DNA of 64,000 bases from Collinsella sp. AF33-16. GTDB taxonomy: Bacteria; Actinomycetota; Coriobacteriia; Coriobacteriales; Coriobacteriaceae. The DNA lies in contig NZ_QRQC01000001.1 of the NCBI RefSeq assembly GCF_003475325.1, forward strand, positions 124,001 to 188,000, written 5' to 3'. Shown here piece by piece: positions 52,460-61,151 of this stretch (position 1 is the first letter of the stretch; each line of letters starts with the position of its first letter). The position numbers and the translations under genes were made by a program. The notes beneath the pieces are model-generated. The model had not been told where the DNA came from. It made no database searches and saw only the letters and a program-made list of their open reading frames with translations.

Positions 52460-53062
52460 CTAGCGCACCAGTTTGCCAAATTGAATAGCGCGAACAATCA
52501 GCGTTACGCCAAACACCAGCAGCGCGGCGCCGCTAAAGATGACGAGCATCTTGGCCGACCACAGCGGATAGATAAACACGAACATGCCGGCGATGATGGA
52601 AAGTGCGCCGCTCAGGATAGCGAGGGCGCGGTTGGACGAAAGCTCGGACTCCAGAATGGACATGACACCTTCGACAATCCAGCCAAAGCCGGCCACGATA
52701 ACCACCATCGTGGTGAGCGTCGCGGTCGAGAAGGCCTGGTTGCGCAGGATTATGACGCCGCCCAGGATAATGAGTAGGTTGGAGATGATGCTCGTGACGC
52801 GCCAGCCGGTGGGCAGCAGCGGCTCAAAAATGGCAGTGAACAGCCTGATGGCAGCGGTGATTACAAAGTAAAAACCCAGGACGGTCGTCAAAAAGACGAG
52901 GGACTTGGCGGGTGCAAAAAGCAGCGCGATGCCAGCAATGAGCGCCACGACGCCCGTGATGGCGTAGATCCAGCGCACGGCCTTGACGGCTTTGCCCGCC
53001 ATACTTTTCTCGTCAAATCCAAACTGGCTCGATTTTTGGTCATCGTTCCTAAAGATACCCAT
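52460..53062 (-). CDS. HdeD/DUF308 membrane protein
   Basis: 200 residues with six membrane segments in three pairs (YAITGVVALIAGIALLF, FLTTVLGFYFVITAAIRLF, IISNLLIILGGVIIL, and so on), the DUF308 repeat pattern. E. coli HdeD is linked to acid resistance; the role here is unknown. The cytosolic N-terminus starts MGIFRNDDQKSSQF. First gene of a two-gene operon with the DUF188 protein. Confidence 0.82.
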   Translation of the reverse strand: MGIFRNDDQKSSQFGFDEKSMAGKAVKAVRWIYAITGVVALIAGIALLFAPAKSLVFLTTVLGFYFVITAAIRLFTAIFEPLLPTGWRVTSIISNLLIILGGVIILRNQAFSTATLTTMVVIVAGFGWIVEGVMSILESELSSNRALAILSGALSIIAGMFVFIYPLWSAKMLVIFSGAALLVFGVTLIVRAIQFGKLVR

Positions 53063-53297
53063 AACGTCTCCTTTCCGTGCGGCGTAAGCCTTGATCGTTA
53101 CAACCAGTATCGCTTAAAGGCGCTGGCGTATGGGTCGGGGAGGGCGAAACGTAACCCCAAGGTCCCGAATTGTTTCCGTTGTTCCCCACGTCGCGGTTTT
53201 CTATTCAACAGGTGTAGAACATTGCAGCCCTGTTCGTTATTGCCTACGTTTTAGGTTAGATTTTCCTAAGGACAATTGGCTTGTATTGGGGGTCCCT

Positions 53298-53969
53298 ATG
53301 AACGAAGCAGTTCCCGAGGCACCGTCGAGTGTCGAATCGATGGCAAAGCAAGGTTGCGAAAAGCTCGGTCTGGAAGCGTTTGATGCGCTGGTCCGTCGTG
53401 CCCGTACGTGCCGTCGCTTTGACGAGTCTATGCGCGTGCCGCGCGAGTTTTTGCTCGAGCTGGCGGAACTGGCGCACCTGGCTCCCTGCGGCGCCAATGC
53501 TCAGCGTCTGCGCTTTCACGTGGTGAGCGGTGCAGAGGACTGCGCGCGTGTATTTGACGAGCTTGCATGGGCCGGTGCGCTCAAGGATTGGCCGGGTCCC
53601 GATGAGGGCGAGCGCCCGACCGGCTACATCGCGATTCTTGCTGAGCGCGCCGTTCCGGGCAAGCCCGCCGCTCCCATTACCGATGTCGACACGGGCATTA
53701 CCGCGCAGACGATGATGCTCGCCGCCCGCAGCGCCACGCCCGAGGTGGCAGCCTGCATGTTCAAGGCCTTTACGCCCCACGCGATCGATGCCACGGGGCT
53801 CAATAACGACAAGTATGAGCTCAAGCTGATCATGGCGTTTGGCATTCCGGCCGAGACACAGGTGATCGATGCGATCGATTCCAACCCCGACGGCTCCATC
53901 AATTATTGGCGCGACGAAGCGCGGGTGCACCACGTACCCAAGCGTCCGCTTGCCGACGTGCTGCTGTAG
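53298..53969 (+). CDS. Nitroreductase-family protein
   Basis: 223 residues from ATG 53298 (GGGGG upstream); the frame stays open further 5' but lacks support. RRARTCRRFDESMRVPREFLLELAELAHLAPCGANAQ is the N-terminal FMN-binding segment of the nitroreductase fold, and AAPITDVDTGITAQTMMLAAR is the dimer/flavin helix. It probably uses NAD(P)H and FMN; substrate unknown. Other nitroreductases in gut actinobacteria reduce nitro- and azo-drugs, but nothing here shows that. Confidence 0.82.
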   Translation: MNEAVPEAPSSVESMAKQGCEKLGLEAFDALVRRARTCRRFDESMRVPREFLLELAELAHLAPCGANAQRLRFHVVSGAEDCARVFDELAWAGALKDWPGPDEGERPTGYIAILAERAVPGKPAAPITDVDTGITAQTMMLAARSATPEVAACMFKAFTPHAIDATGLNNDKYELKLIMAFGIPAETQVIDAIDSNPDGSINYWRDEARVHHVPKRPLADVLL

Positions 53970-54004
53970 TTGTGCGTCGTTGCGGTGCAATCCGGCGGCA
54001 AAAT

Positions 54005-54037
54005 CACCACAAAGGCTCCTGTCCCCTTTGTGGTGGT
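54005..54037. repeat. ACCACCACAAAGG palindrome (family G), copy 2
   Basis: CACCACAAAGG / CCTTTGTGGTG arms around CTCCTGTCC. Placed between the nitroreductase stop and the histidine phosphatase start. Confidence 0.7.
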
Positions 54038-54052
54038 ACGAGGGGAGGGTGT

Positions 54053-54595
54053 GTGGCAGATCTGTATTTGGTGCGGCATGGGCAGACTGAGCTCAATGTG
54101 CAGAGCATTTTGCAGGGCTGGCACGATTCGCCGCTTACGGCGCGCGGGCGCGAGCAGGCGCTGACGGCGCGTACGGCGTTTGCGGCGCGTGGCGTGGCCT
54201 TTGATCGTGTGTATTCCTCGCCGTTGGGCCGGGCGCGGCATACGGCCGAGCTTATCGTTGGCGAGGGCCGTTCCATTGAGCTGGTCGATGACCTGCGTGA
54301 GTGGCATTTTGGCTCGCTGGAGGGCACATCAAATCGCGAGATGCCGCCGCAGCCCTGGGGCGATTATCCGGTGGCCTTTGGCGGCGAGTCGGAAGTGCAG
54401 CTTCAGTCGCGCATGGTCGCGGCGCTGTCCCGCATCATGGCCAGGCCGCAGCACGACTGCGTGCTGGCGGTTTCCCACGGCTCAGCCTGCCAGGAGTTTC
54501 TTGAGTATGTGACTGGCGGGGGAGAGCTGCCCGACAACGGTGCCGTGCTTCATTTTGGCTATTGCGATGGGGCGTTTTCGCTCTTGGGTTGGTAA
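54053..54595 (+). CDS. Histidine phosphatase (phosphoglycerate-mutase-like), copy 1
   Basis: 180 residues from GTG 54053, with GGGGAGG just upstream. LYLVRHGQTELN is the RHG motif with the phosphorylated His; YSSPLGRARHTAEL, REWHFGSLEG and LAVSHGSACQEF (second His) complete the site. PGM-like family; could act on sugar phosphates or on cobalamin-pathway alpha-ribazole phosphate (CobC-like), not decided. Followed 17 bases later by a paralogue. Confidence 0.87.
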   Translation: MADLYLVRHGQTELNVQSILQGWHDSPLTARGREQALTARTAFAARGVAFDRVYSSPLGRARHTAELIVGEGRSIELVDDLREWHFGSLEGTSNREMPPQPWGDYPVAFGGESEVQLQSRMVAALSRIMARPQHDCVLAVSHGSACQEFLEYVTGGGELPDNGAVLHFGYCDGAFSLLGW

Positions 54596-54612
54596 CGAAC
54601 GAAAGGACCCCT

Positions 54613-55248
54613 ATGAATAAAGATCTGTATATGGTCCGTCATGGACAGACGATATTCAACCTTAAGCGTATCATTCAGGGGTGGAGTGACTCGCCGCTCA
54701 CACAGCTGGGCTGCGATCAGGCGGCGCGTGCCGGCATGTTCTTGCGTGCGCGCGGCATTGAGCCCGACCACGCCTACACCTCTACGCTGCACCGCACCGA
54801 ACAGACCATCGCCAACCTGTGGTCGGGCATGACGTACGAGCGCCTGGACGGTCTGCGCGAGTGGTTCTTTGGCGACTTTGAGGCCGAGCGCGTGATGCTT
54901 ATGCCCGAGCGCCCGTGGCGCGATTTCTATCGCCAGTTTGGCGGTGAGGGCCAGATGCAGGTGCGCGAGCGCATGGTGACGACGCTGACCGATCTTATGC
55001 GACGCCCGGACCATTCGTGCGTGCTCGCGGTGAGCCACGGGTCGGCCATCAAGGAGTTTTTGGATCACGTGAAGGGCACGGAGGCCGACGAGCGCGAGCG
55101 CGTGCCGGGCAACTGCTCGGTGCTGCATTTCGTGTTTGACGATACGACCGATACGTTTGAACTGGTTGAGATCTTTACGCAGGAAGACTACGCGCGCGAG
55201 CTGGGGCTTGAGCCGCTCGTGGCTGCCGCGGGTCCGCAGCGCGGGTAG
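54613..55248 (+). CDS. Histidine phosphatase, copy 2
   Basis: 211 residues from ATG 54613 (GAAAGGA upstream). LYMVRHGQTIFNLKRIIQGWSDSPLTQLG, YTSTLHRTEQT, REWFFGDFE and LAVSHGSAIKEF show all active-site blocks. It resembles copy 1 over the whole length with a longer C-terminus. Tandem duplication in one operon, probably with different substrates. Confidence 0.88.
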   Translation: MNKDLYMVRHGQTIFNLKRIIQGWSDSPLTQLGCDQAARAGMFLRARGIEPDHAYTSTLHRTEQTIANLWSGMTYERLDGLREWFFGDFEAERVMLMPERPWRDFYRQFGGEGQMQVRERMVTTLTDLMRRPDHSCVLAVSHGSAIKEFLDHVKGTEADERERVPGNCSVLHFVFDDTTDTFELVEIFTQEDYARELGLEPLVAAAGPQRG

Positions 55249-55294
55249 TTTGGGCGTGGCGGTGCGGGTCGCCGACTTACTTCTCGACGCAAAA

Positions 55295-55331
55295 GGGGCG
55301 GAGATGCATGTACCTGCTGCATCTCCGCCCC
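55295..55331. terminator. Bidirectional terminator
   Basis: 14-bp stem GGGGCGGAGATGCA / TGCATCTCCGCCCC, 9-nt loop, between convergent genes; TTTT follows on the minus strand and CTGTTTGTT on the plus strand. Confidence 0.85.
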
Positions 55332-55376
55332 CTGTTTGTTGAGCTGCCGATTTTTGTGCTGGGCGGTCTGGTCTTG

Positions 55377-56060
55377 CTAGAACCGCGCGACCTGGTGCGT
55401 GAGCAGACCTGTCGGAACTTGCGGCGCGGCGCCGCTGACCTGCGCGGCGGGGAAGAGCACGGCAACGGTAAAGTTGAACGGCTCCTTGCCGGTGTACGTT
55501 CCGGCGGCACGGGCCTCATCGGCCAGCAGCTGCGACGCCCCGGTCAGAGCGGCGGCGTAGGCGGGGTCGTCGGTCAGTGCCGGCTCCGGTGCTTGGTCGA
55601 GCATAGCGCGGATGGCCCCGACGGCGTCCTCGCGCTTGACCTCCCACGCGCGGTGCGTAATGCCCGCGGGGTCGGTGACGGCGTAGAGCGACGCGCCCTC
55701 TTTGGCGGCGCCCAGGATGATATCCATGACGGGCGAGGCCTCGTAGGCGAGCGACACGGGGCGCGGCTGCACCTTGAGCTCGGCGATCGCGCGCGCGGCG
55801 GCGGCCACGTCGGCGCTGGCATCGCCCTTGCCGTCCGCAAGTACACTCGTCGGGCAGATCGCCACGACACCCGTCACGCGTCCCGGCTCGCCCGAGCATT
55901 CGTACACGTAATACGCCGCACCCGGGTCCTTGAGCATCAGGCCATCGGCAAGGGCTCCGCGCAGAGCATCGTTGCCGCTCAGGATGCTGCCCATTGCAGG
56001 CAGCGCCTCGAGTACGCGGTCCTGAGCCGGGCGGATGCAGGGAAACGGAAGTGCTTTCAT
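55377..56060 (-). CDS. Short DUF1015-family protein
   Basis: 227 residues, about half the length of typical DUF1015 proteins. KALPFPCIRPAQDRVLEALPAM at the start, AAYYVYEC...RVTGVVAICPT in the middle, and SLAYEASPVMDIILGAAKEG with ITHRAWEVK match the N-terminal half of DUF1015. DUF1015 genes are often found beside serA/serC, and both lie 1.5-4 kb upstream here, supporting the call. Function unknown. Its start is 39 bases past the M20 peptidase stop. Confidence 0.65.
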   Translation of the reverse strand: MKALPFPCIRPAQDRVLEALPAMGSILSGNDALRGALADGLMLKDPGAAYYVYECSGEPGRVTGVVAICPTSVLADGKGDASADVAAAARAIAELKVQPRPVSLAYEASPVMDIILGAAKEGASLYAVTDPAGITHRAWEVKREDAVGAIRAMLDQAPEPALTDDPAYAAALTGASQLLADEARAAGTYTGKEPFNFTVAVLFPAAQVSGAAPQVPTGLLTHQVARF

Positions 56061-56099
56061 GGGCGGTCCTAACGCACGAGTCGGTTTGTTCGCGGCTTA

Positions 56100-57320
56100 T
56101 TATGCCCCAACTTGGCTATCCGCGCCCCAGAGTGTATTGTCGGCGAGCGCGATCAGCACCTGTTGGCAGCGAACGATGTCGGCGTGGGGCACATATTCGT
56201 TGGGCTTGTGCGCGAGCGCGAGCGACCCGGGGCCATAGCTCATGCAGTTGCGGTTTCCCGTCTTGCCGGCAATGACGGCAGTGTCGGTGTAGCCGGTAAA
56301 GAAGCCGACGGTCGTGTCCGTGCCCGTCACATCGTCTGCTGTGCACTTGAGCGCAGCTAGAAGGGGAGAGGCCGGATCGCGCTCGATGGCGGGGCGGTCG
56401 CCTGTCACGGTATAGCTTCCATGGCAGCCTGGGACCGCGGCTTCGGCGGCGACAATGGCCTGCTCTACCATGCGCGTCGCGGCGGCCGTATCGGTCGGCG
56501 GGGTCAGGCGCATATCGACCCAGACCTTAGCGTGGTCGGGCACGACATAGGGACGGTAGCCACCCTCGATCTGTCCAAACGTGATGGTCGATGGCCCCAG
56601 CTCCTCATGTAAAGGCAGCGTCGCAAACGTGCGACGAAGCGAGCACACGACCTCGGCTATGGCGGCGACGGCGTCGGCGCCCTTCCAAGGCTGGCTTGCA
56701 TGAGCCGTGACGCCGGCCATCTCGATCTCGAACCACGTGCGACCCTTGTGCGCCACCTGGATCTGCCCGTCGGTGGGCTCGGTGTCCAGCACCCATTCGC
56801 GCGAGCCGACCCAGCCAGCATCGATCGCGGCCTCTGAGCCTCGCATGAAGTCTTCCTCGTCGACCGAGCAGATGAGCGAAAAGCCGCGGCGTGGCAGCGC
56901 GCCATCCGCCGCCACGCGCTCGAGCGTATGGACCAGTGCGGCAATGGCGCAGGCCAGGCCACCCTTCATATCGCAGGCACCGCGGCCATAGAGCTTATCG
57001 TCCCGCACGATCGCTCCGAGCGGCGGAATGTCCGCGTCCCAGCCATCGCCCAGCGTAACGGTATCCATATGGCAGATATAGACCAGCCGCGGCTCGTCGC
57101 TCAAACCGGGTACGGTGAACATAAGGTTACGGCGTCCGGGCAGCACCTCGAGTTCCTCAACCTGCACGGCATGGAGCACCGGATGGCTCAGCTGCGCCAA
57201 CCGTTCCTCAACCAACGCTTTGATATAGCGTTCAATCTCGCCCTCATACGCACCTGGGTCGGAACTGTCGATCCGCACGAGTCCTTGCGTAAGCCGCCAA
57301 GCAAAATCTGTATCAACCAT
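56100..57320 (-). CDS. M20-family peptidase/deacylase (ArgE/DapE-like)
   Basis: 406 residues from ATG 57320 (GAGGTG upstream). Motifs: YICHMDTVTLGDGW, YGRGACDMKGGLACAIAAL, ICSVDEEDFMRGSEAAI (catalytic Glu pair) and the lid sequence GVTAHASQPWKGADAVAAI; C-terminal FFTGYTDTAVIAGK and HKPNEYV (last metal His region). It hydrolyses N-acyl amino acids or peptides; ArgE, DapE and CPG2 subfamilies cannot be separated by eye. Probably co-transcribed with the DUF1015 gene. Confidence 0.85.
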   Translation of the reverse strand: MVDTDFAWRLTQGLVRIDSSDPGAYEGEIERYIKALVEERLAQLSHPVLHAVQVEELEVLPGRRNLMFTVPGLSDEPRLVYICHMDTVTLGDGWDADIPPLGAIVRDDKLYGRGACDMKGGLACAIAALVHTLERVAADGALPRRGFSLICSVDEEDFMRGSEAAIDAGWVGSREWVLDTEPTDGQIQVAHKGRTWFEIEMAGVTAHASQPWKGADAVAAIAEVVCSLRRTFATLPLHEELGPSTITFGQIEGGYRPYVVPDHAKVWVDMRLTPPTDTAAATRMVEQAIVAAEAAVPGCHGSYTVTGDRPAIERDPASPLLAALKCTADDVTGTDTTVGFFTGYTDTAVIAGKTGNRNCMSYGPGSLALAHKPNEYVPHADIVRCQQVLIALADNTLWGADSQVGA

Positions 57321-57398
57321 AGGCACCTCACAGATAGTTAGGTCAACATACAGATTGTATGCCAAGAAGCGGCTCGGTGCATTTAATGGAGTGCTCAC

Positions 57399-57434
57399 AA
57401 AAACGGGGGCGCCTCTCGTGCGAAAGGCGCCCCC
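57399..57434 (-). terminator. Terminator of serA
   Basis: GGGGGCGCCT / AGGCGCCCCC stem; on the minus strand followed by GTTTTTG. Confidence 0.85.
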
Positions 57435-57497
57435 GCGGGCATCCAATGTCAGTGACGGGCAGGCCACATGGGGAACTGCCCGTCAGATCAGCCGGTG

Positions 57498-58661
57498 CTA
57501 TTTGATTACGCGCACGCGATACATCGACGGAATCTGCTTAAGCGCCTCAATCGTGCTGCTGTTCAGGTGCTCGTCGGTGTCGAACATGGTGTAGGCGTTC
57601 TCGCCGGCGGATTCGTTGGTCATACGCTGCACGTTGGCGTTGTCCTTAGCAAGGATTGCCGTGATCTGGCCAATCATGTTGGGCACGTTGGCGTGCAGGC
57701 AGGCGATGCGGCTTGCGGCGCGCGCCTTGCCCATGCTGCAGGCGGGGTAGTTGACGCTGTGCGCGATGTTGCCGTTCTCCAGGTAATCCTTGAGCTCGCT
57801 AATGGCCATATCGGCGCAGTTGGCCTCGGCCTCGCCAGTGCCGGCGCCCGAGTGCGTGGTGATAAACGTGTTGGGCATCTTGACGGTCTTGGGCGTGGCA
57901 AAGTCGCAGCTAAACCAGCTCAGCTTGCCCTCGCGCAGGGCGGCGTCGACGGCGTCCTCGTCAATGATGGTTTCGCGTGCGTAGTTGATGAGCACGGCGT
58001 CGGGTGCCAGCAGGTTGATCTGCTCGGTGCTGATCATGCCGATGGTGTCGGCCTTGCTGGGCACGTGCACGGTGAGGTAGTCGCAGCCGCGGCAGAGATC
58101 TTCGAGCGTGCCCACGCGCTGCACCTCGCGGCTCAGCACCCACGCATGCTCGACGGAAATGAACGGATCGTAGCCGTAGACGTCCATGCCCAGGTCGACG
58201 CAGGCGTTGGCGACCTTGGAGCCCACGTTGCCCAGGCCGATGACGCCGATGCGCTTGCCTTTGAGCTCGCGGCCCACAAAGGCCTTCTTGGCCTTCTCGG
58301 CATCGACCTGAATCTCGGGGTCGTCGGCGTTGTCGCGCACCCAGTTCATCGACTGCACCACGCCGCGGCTCGAAAGCACCAGCATACCCAGGACGAGCTC
58401 CTTGACGGCGTTGCTGTTGGCGCCGGGGGAGTTAAAGACGACGACGCCCTTCTTGGCGTACTCCTCGACGGGGATGTTGTTGACGCCGGCGCCGCAGCGG
58501 GCGATGGCGCGGATGCCCTCGGGCAGCTCGTAGCCGTGCAGGTCGGTCGAGCGCATCAGGATGGCGTCGGCCTCCTCGGCGGTGCTCACAAACTCGTAGC
58601 CCTCGCCAAACTCGACTTTGCCGTCCTTGGTGATGTCGTCGATGGTCTTAATCTTACGCAT
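57498..58661 (-). CDS. serA: D-3-phosphoglycerate dehydrogenase
   Basis: 387 residues, the short SerA form with one ACT domain. It oxidises 3-phosphoglycerate to 3-phosphohydroxypyruvate with NAD. IGVIGLGNVGSKVANAC is the Rossmann glycine loop; LINYARETIIDEDAV holds the catalytic Arg, and TTHSGAGTGEAEANCA the catalytic His region. Residues ~315-387 (NIAHSVNY...VPNMIGQITAILAKDN...) form the ACT domain that may bind serine for feedback control. Follows serC by 70 bp, so serC-serA form an operon. Confidence 0.94.
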   Translation of the reverse strand: MRKIKTIDDITKDGKVEFGEGYEFVSTAEEADAILMRSTDLHGYELPEGIRAIARCGAGVNNIPVEEYAKKGVVVFNSPGANSNAVKELVLGMLVLSSRGVVQSMNWVRDNADDPEIQVDAEKAKKAFVGRELKGKRIGVIGLGNVGSKVANACVDLGMDVYGYDPFISVEHAWVLSREVQRVGTLEDLCRGCDYLTVHVPSKADTIGMISTEQINLLAPDAVLINYARETIIDEDAVDAALREGKLSWFSCDFATPKTVKMPNTFITTHSGAGTGEAEANCADMAISELKDYLENGNIAHSVNYPACSMGKARAASRIACLHANVPNMIGQITAILAKDNANVQRMTNESAGENAYTMFDTDEHLNSSTIEALKQIPSMYRVRVIK

Positions 58662-58731
58662 GTAAAAACTCCTTAGCAGGTTTGGTTTAAACAGGTGGTT
58701 TGAAGTGGCTGGTCGGCCCGCGCGTTGCGGG

Positions 58732-59856
58732 CTAGTTAGATCGCGGACTCAAACTATGCTGCGCTTCGAAGTCCTTCATGTACGTGGCCAGCGCCTGCAC
58801 GTCCTCCATGGTGACGGCGTTGTACACGCTGGCACGCATTCCGCCCACCAGGCGATGGCCCTTGACGTTTTGAATCTGGTGCTCGGCCGCGCCTGCGACA
58901 AAGGCGGCGTCGAGGTCGGCGTCGCCGGTGCGGAAGGTGACGTTGGCGATGGAGCGGCTGTCGGCCTGCGCGGTGCCATGGAACAGCTCGCTGTGCTCGA
59001 GCAGGCCATAGAGCAGGTTGGCCTTGCCCCAGTTGCGCTCGGCCATGGCGGCAAGTCCGCCGGTTTGCTCCACCCAACGGAACACCTTGCCGCATACGTA
59101 GATGCCAAAGGTGTTGGGCGTGTTGAGCATGGAGCCCTTGGCGGCCTGGGTCTTAAGGTCCAGGTACTGCGGCGTCTGCGCAAAGGCGGGGCCTTCGGCG
59201 ATGAGGTCGTCGCGCACGATGACCACGGTCACGCCTGCGGCACCGGCGTTTTTCTGCGCACCGGCGTAGATGAGCCCGTAGCGCTCGACGTCGAGCGGCT
59301 GCGACAGAAAGCAGCTCGAGACATCGGCGACCAGCGGCACATCGCCGCAATCGGGCAGCTCGTGGAACATGGTGCCAAAGATGGTGTTGTTCTGGCAGAT
59401 GTAGACGTAGTCGAGCCCGTCGCCCGCGGCCTCGGCGGCAATGCGCGCGTTGATGTCGGCCATGTTGGGAATGCGGTCGAAGTTGGTGTCCTCGGAGCTC
59501 GCGAGCAGCACGGCCTCACCATACTTGGTGGCCTCTTGGTGCGCCTTGTTGGCAAAGTTGCCGGTCACGACGTAGCCGGCGCGGCCACGGCGCATGAGGT
59601 TCATCGGGATGCCTGCAAACTGCAGCGTGGCGCCGCCCTGCAAAAACAGGACACGGTAATTGTCGGGGATGCTCAGCAGGCGGCGCAGGGTTGCCTCGGC
59701 GTCGTCGATAATCTGCTGGTACATGCTGGATCGATGGCTCATCTCGAGCACGGACATGCCACAACCGCGGTAGTCCATCATCTCGTCGGCGATCTCGGCG
59801 AGCACGCTTGTAGGCAGCGCGGCCGGGCCAGCTGAGAAGTTGTGCACACGTGCCAT
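58732..59856 (-). CDS. serC: Phosphoserine aminotransferase
   Basis: 374 residues. PLP-dependent class V aminotransferase making phosphoserine from 3-phosphohydroxypyruvate and glutamate. RVHNFSAGPAALPTSVL, MSVLEMSHRS, LFLQGGATLQFAGIPMNLM, SSCFLSQPLDVERYGLIYAGAQKNAG (PLP Lys) and LVGGMRASVYNAVTMEDV are all characteristic. First gene of the serC-serA unit. No serB phosphatase gene is seen nearby, though the HAD and histidine phosphatases in the window are candidates. Confidence 0.95.
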   Translation of the reverse strand: MARVHNFSAGPAALPTSVLAEIADEMMDYRGCGMSVLEMSHRSSMYQQIIDDAEATLRRLLSIPDNYRVLFLQGGATLQFAGIPMNLMRRGRAGYVVTGNFANKAHQEATKYGEAVLLASSEDTNFDRIPNMADINARIAAEAAGDGLDYVYICQNNTIFGTMFHELPDCGDVPLVADVSSCFLSQPLDVERYGLIYAGAQKNAGAAGVTVVIVRDDLIAEGPAFAQTPQYLDLKTQAAKGSMLNTPNTFGIYVCGKVFRWVEQTGGLAAMAERNWGKANLLYGLLEHSELFHGTAQADSRSIANVTFRTGDADLDAAFVAGAAEHQIQNVKGHRLVGGMRASVYNAVTMEDVQALATYMKDFEAQHSLSPRSN

Positions 59857-59987
59857 CTTCTAGGTCCCCCTCATAGTCGTTTGAACGTTCGGGATACTTT
59901 AGCACAGTGGAGCGCCAGGCGCGACCGCATCTCGGTAAAACTCGACTGCGCCGCTATGATTTACAGGATGGTTACATGGGGGAGGGA

Positions 59988-60161
59988 TTATCTCGAGGCT
60001 CGTATCCGATCCGCCTCGGCCTTTGCTTGTTTCCAGGGGCGTACGCGACCGTTGGTGAGGTCGTCGTAGCCACGAGCGATGGCACGTTGAATGTGATCTT
60101 CGCGTTCCTGAATGGTAGTTAGTGCGCGCGTCTGATCAGAAATAGACTTTACGACAGACAT
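59988..60161 (-). CDS. Small antitoxin-like protein
   Basis: 57 residues from ATG 60161 (AAGGAG six bases upstream). It begins MSVVKSISDQTRALTTIQER, continues with a helical stretch and ends GRVRPWKQAKAEADRIRASR. That end resembles the C-terminal toxin-binding tails of ParD/DinJ-type antitoxins (G..RPW...K.E...). No toxin gene adjoins it, so it may be orphaned or a solitary regulator. It sits just before the BREX region on the opposite strand. Confidence 0.55.
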   Translation of the reverse strand: MSVVKSISDQTRALTTIQEREDHIQRAIARGYDDLTNGRVRPWKQAKAEADRIRASR

Positions 60162-60499
60162 ATGAAGCTCCTTACATAGAAGCATGTGTATAACTCTATG
60201 TTGAATATAGCGGAGGATGGCGTTGGGCGTGTGCGTGCCTGCATTCGTAAGCGCGGTTGTCTGGCAAGTGTGATTTGGGGCGACCTCGTCAAAGCTTCTG
60301 AGCTGCGAAAATGACCGTTAACCGGATTTAATTTTGTTGCTCAACATTTGACACTCTGGGCGTGGTAACTTTTTTACCAACAGGTATGATTATTGTCATG
60401 TGCGCCGCACCTGCCTGCCGGGTTGCGGCGCACTTGTGACAGCCTTTGACACCCTTGGAGCGTGTACTGTGGATATAACCACAAAAAGCGTTCGGGGGG
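60162..60499. promoter_or_regulatory. Regulatory region upstream of the BREX operon
   Basis: 338 bp with no gene. Direct repeats TTTGACAC-TCTGGG-CGTG (60347-60364) and TTTGACACCCTTGGAGCGTG (60445-60464) each contain TTGACA. Between them are TGGTAA-CTTTT-TTACCA (60363-60379) and a large hairpin (60394-60441). The second TTGACA with TGGATA 18 bp later is a possible promoter. The layout suggests a repressor or attenuator controlling brxA. Confidence 0.55.
60394..60441 (+). promoter_or_regulatory. Hairpin in the BREX leader
   Basis: GTGCGCCGCA (60400-60409) pairs perfectly with TGCGGCGCAC (60424-60433), extended by TGTCA/TGACA after a small internal loop. No T run follows, so it is more like an operator or RNA regulatory stem than a terminator. 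Confidence 0.6.
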
Positions 60500-61150
60500 G
60501 TGCTCACCCGCGAGCAATTCCTCCCGCATGAGATGCGCATCGTCGCTGCCCTTCGTATGCAGGGCGCAAGCGACGAGCAGGTCATTGTACGCGTAAAGAG
60601 CGAGAACCTCTTTCAATATCCCACGGAGCGCATGGTCGCCAACCGCGCAACCGTGTGCCTTCGACGCCTCGACGCCATGGTGCCCACGGACGCCGCATGC
60701 GCCGTGCGTGGCATCGACTCCAATATCGCCGTCGAGGCTGTGTCATCCCTAACCAGGCTCATGGCATCCGGCACTCCCACGCAGGCGGACCAGGCCATCT
60801 TCTACAGCATGATCTGCCGCTACGATATCGTGCGCGAGCTCGTGCTCGTCGAGGTAGGGGAGCGCCTACAAAACTTCGATTATGCCTTTACGGCGGTTGA
60901 CCTCAATGCCTTTATGACACGCTTTACCACGGAGTATCCGGACGCGGCCCGCTGGACTGAGGCCACGGTCAAGCGCATTAAGGGCTCGCTCCGCCAGACG
61001 CTCCGCCATGCCGGCCTTATCGGCGAGGGCCAGGGCCCGGAGTCCGAGCGTCTGTCACCACTCTTCCTCGATTCCGATTTCGAGCGAGCCTTGGTTCTGC
61101 TGGGCGAGCAGTCGCTTATCGCGGCCCTTACCGGCAGGGTGGTGATGTAG
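60500..61150 (+). CDS. brxA: BREX protein BrxA (DUF1819)
   Basis: 216 residues, GTG start at 60500 after a G run. LTREQFLPHEMRIVAALRMQ followed by SENLFQYPTERMVANRATVCLRRL matches the DUF1819 N-terminus, and DAARWTEATVKRIKGSLRQTLRHAGLI the conserved C-terminal block. BrxA is a small DNA-binding-type helical protein of BREX phage defence. Identification is strengthened by the brxB and brxC genes that follow immediately. First gene of the operon. Confidence 0.88.
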   Translation: MLTREQFLPHEMRIVAALRMQGASDEQVIVRVKSENLFQYPTERMVANRATVCLRRLDAMVPTDAACAVRGIDSNIAVEAVSSLTRLMASGTPTQADQAIFYSMICRYDIVRELVLVEVGERLQNFDYAFTAVDLNAFMTRFTTEYPDAARWTEATVKRIKGSLRQTLRHAGLIGEGQGPESERLSPLFLDSDFERALVLLGEQSLIAALTGRVVM

Positions 61151-61151
61151 C

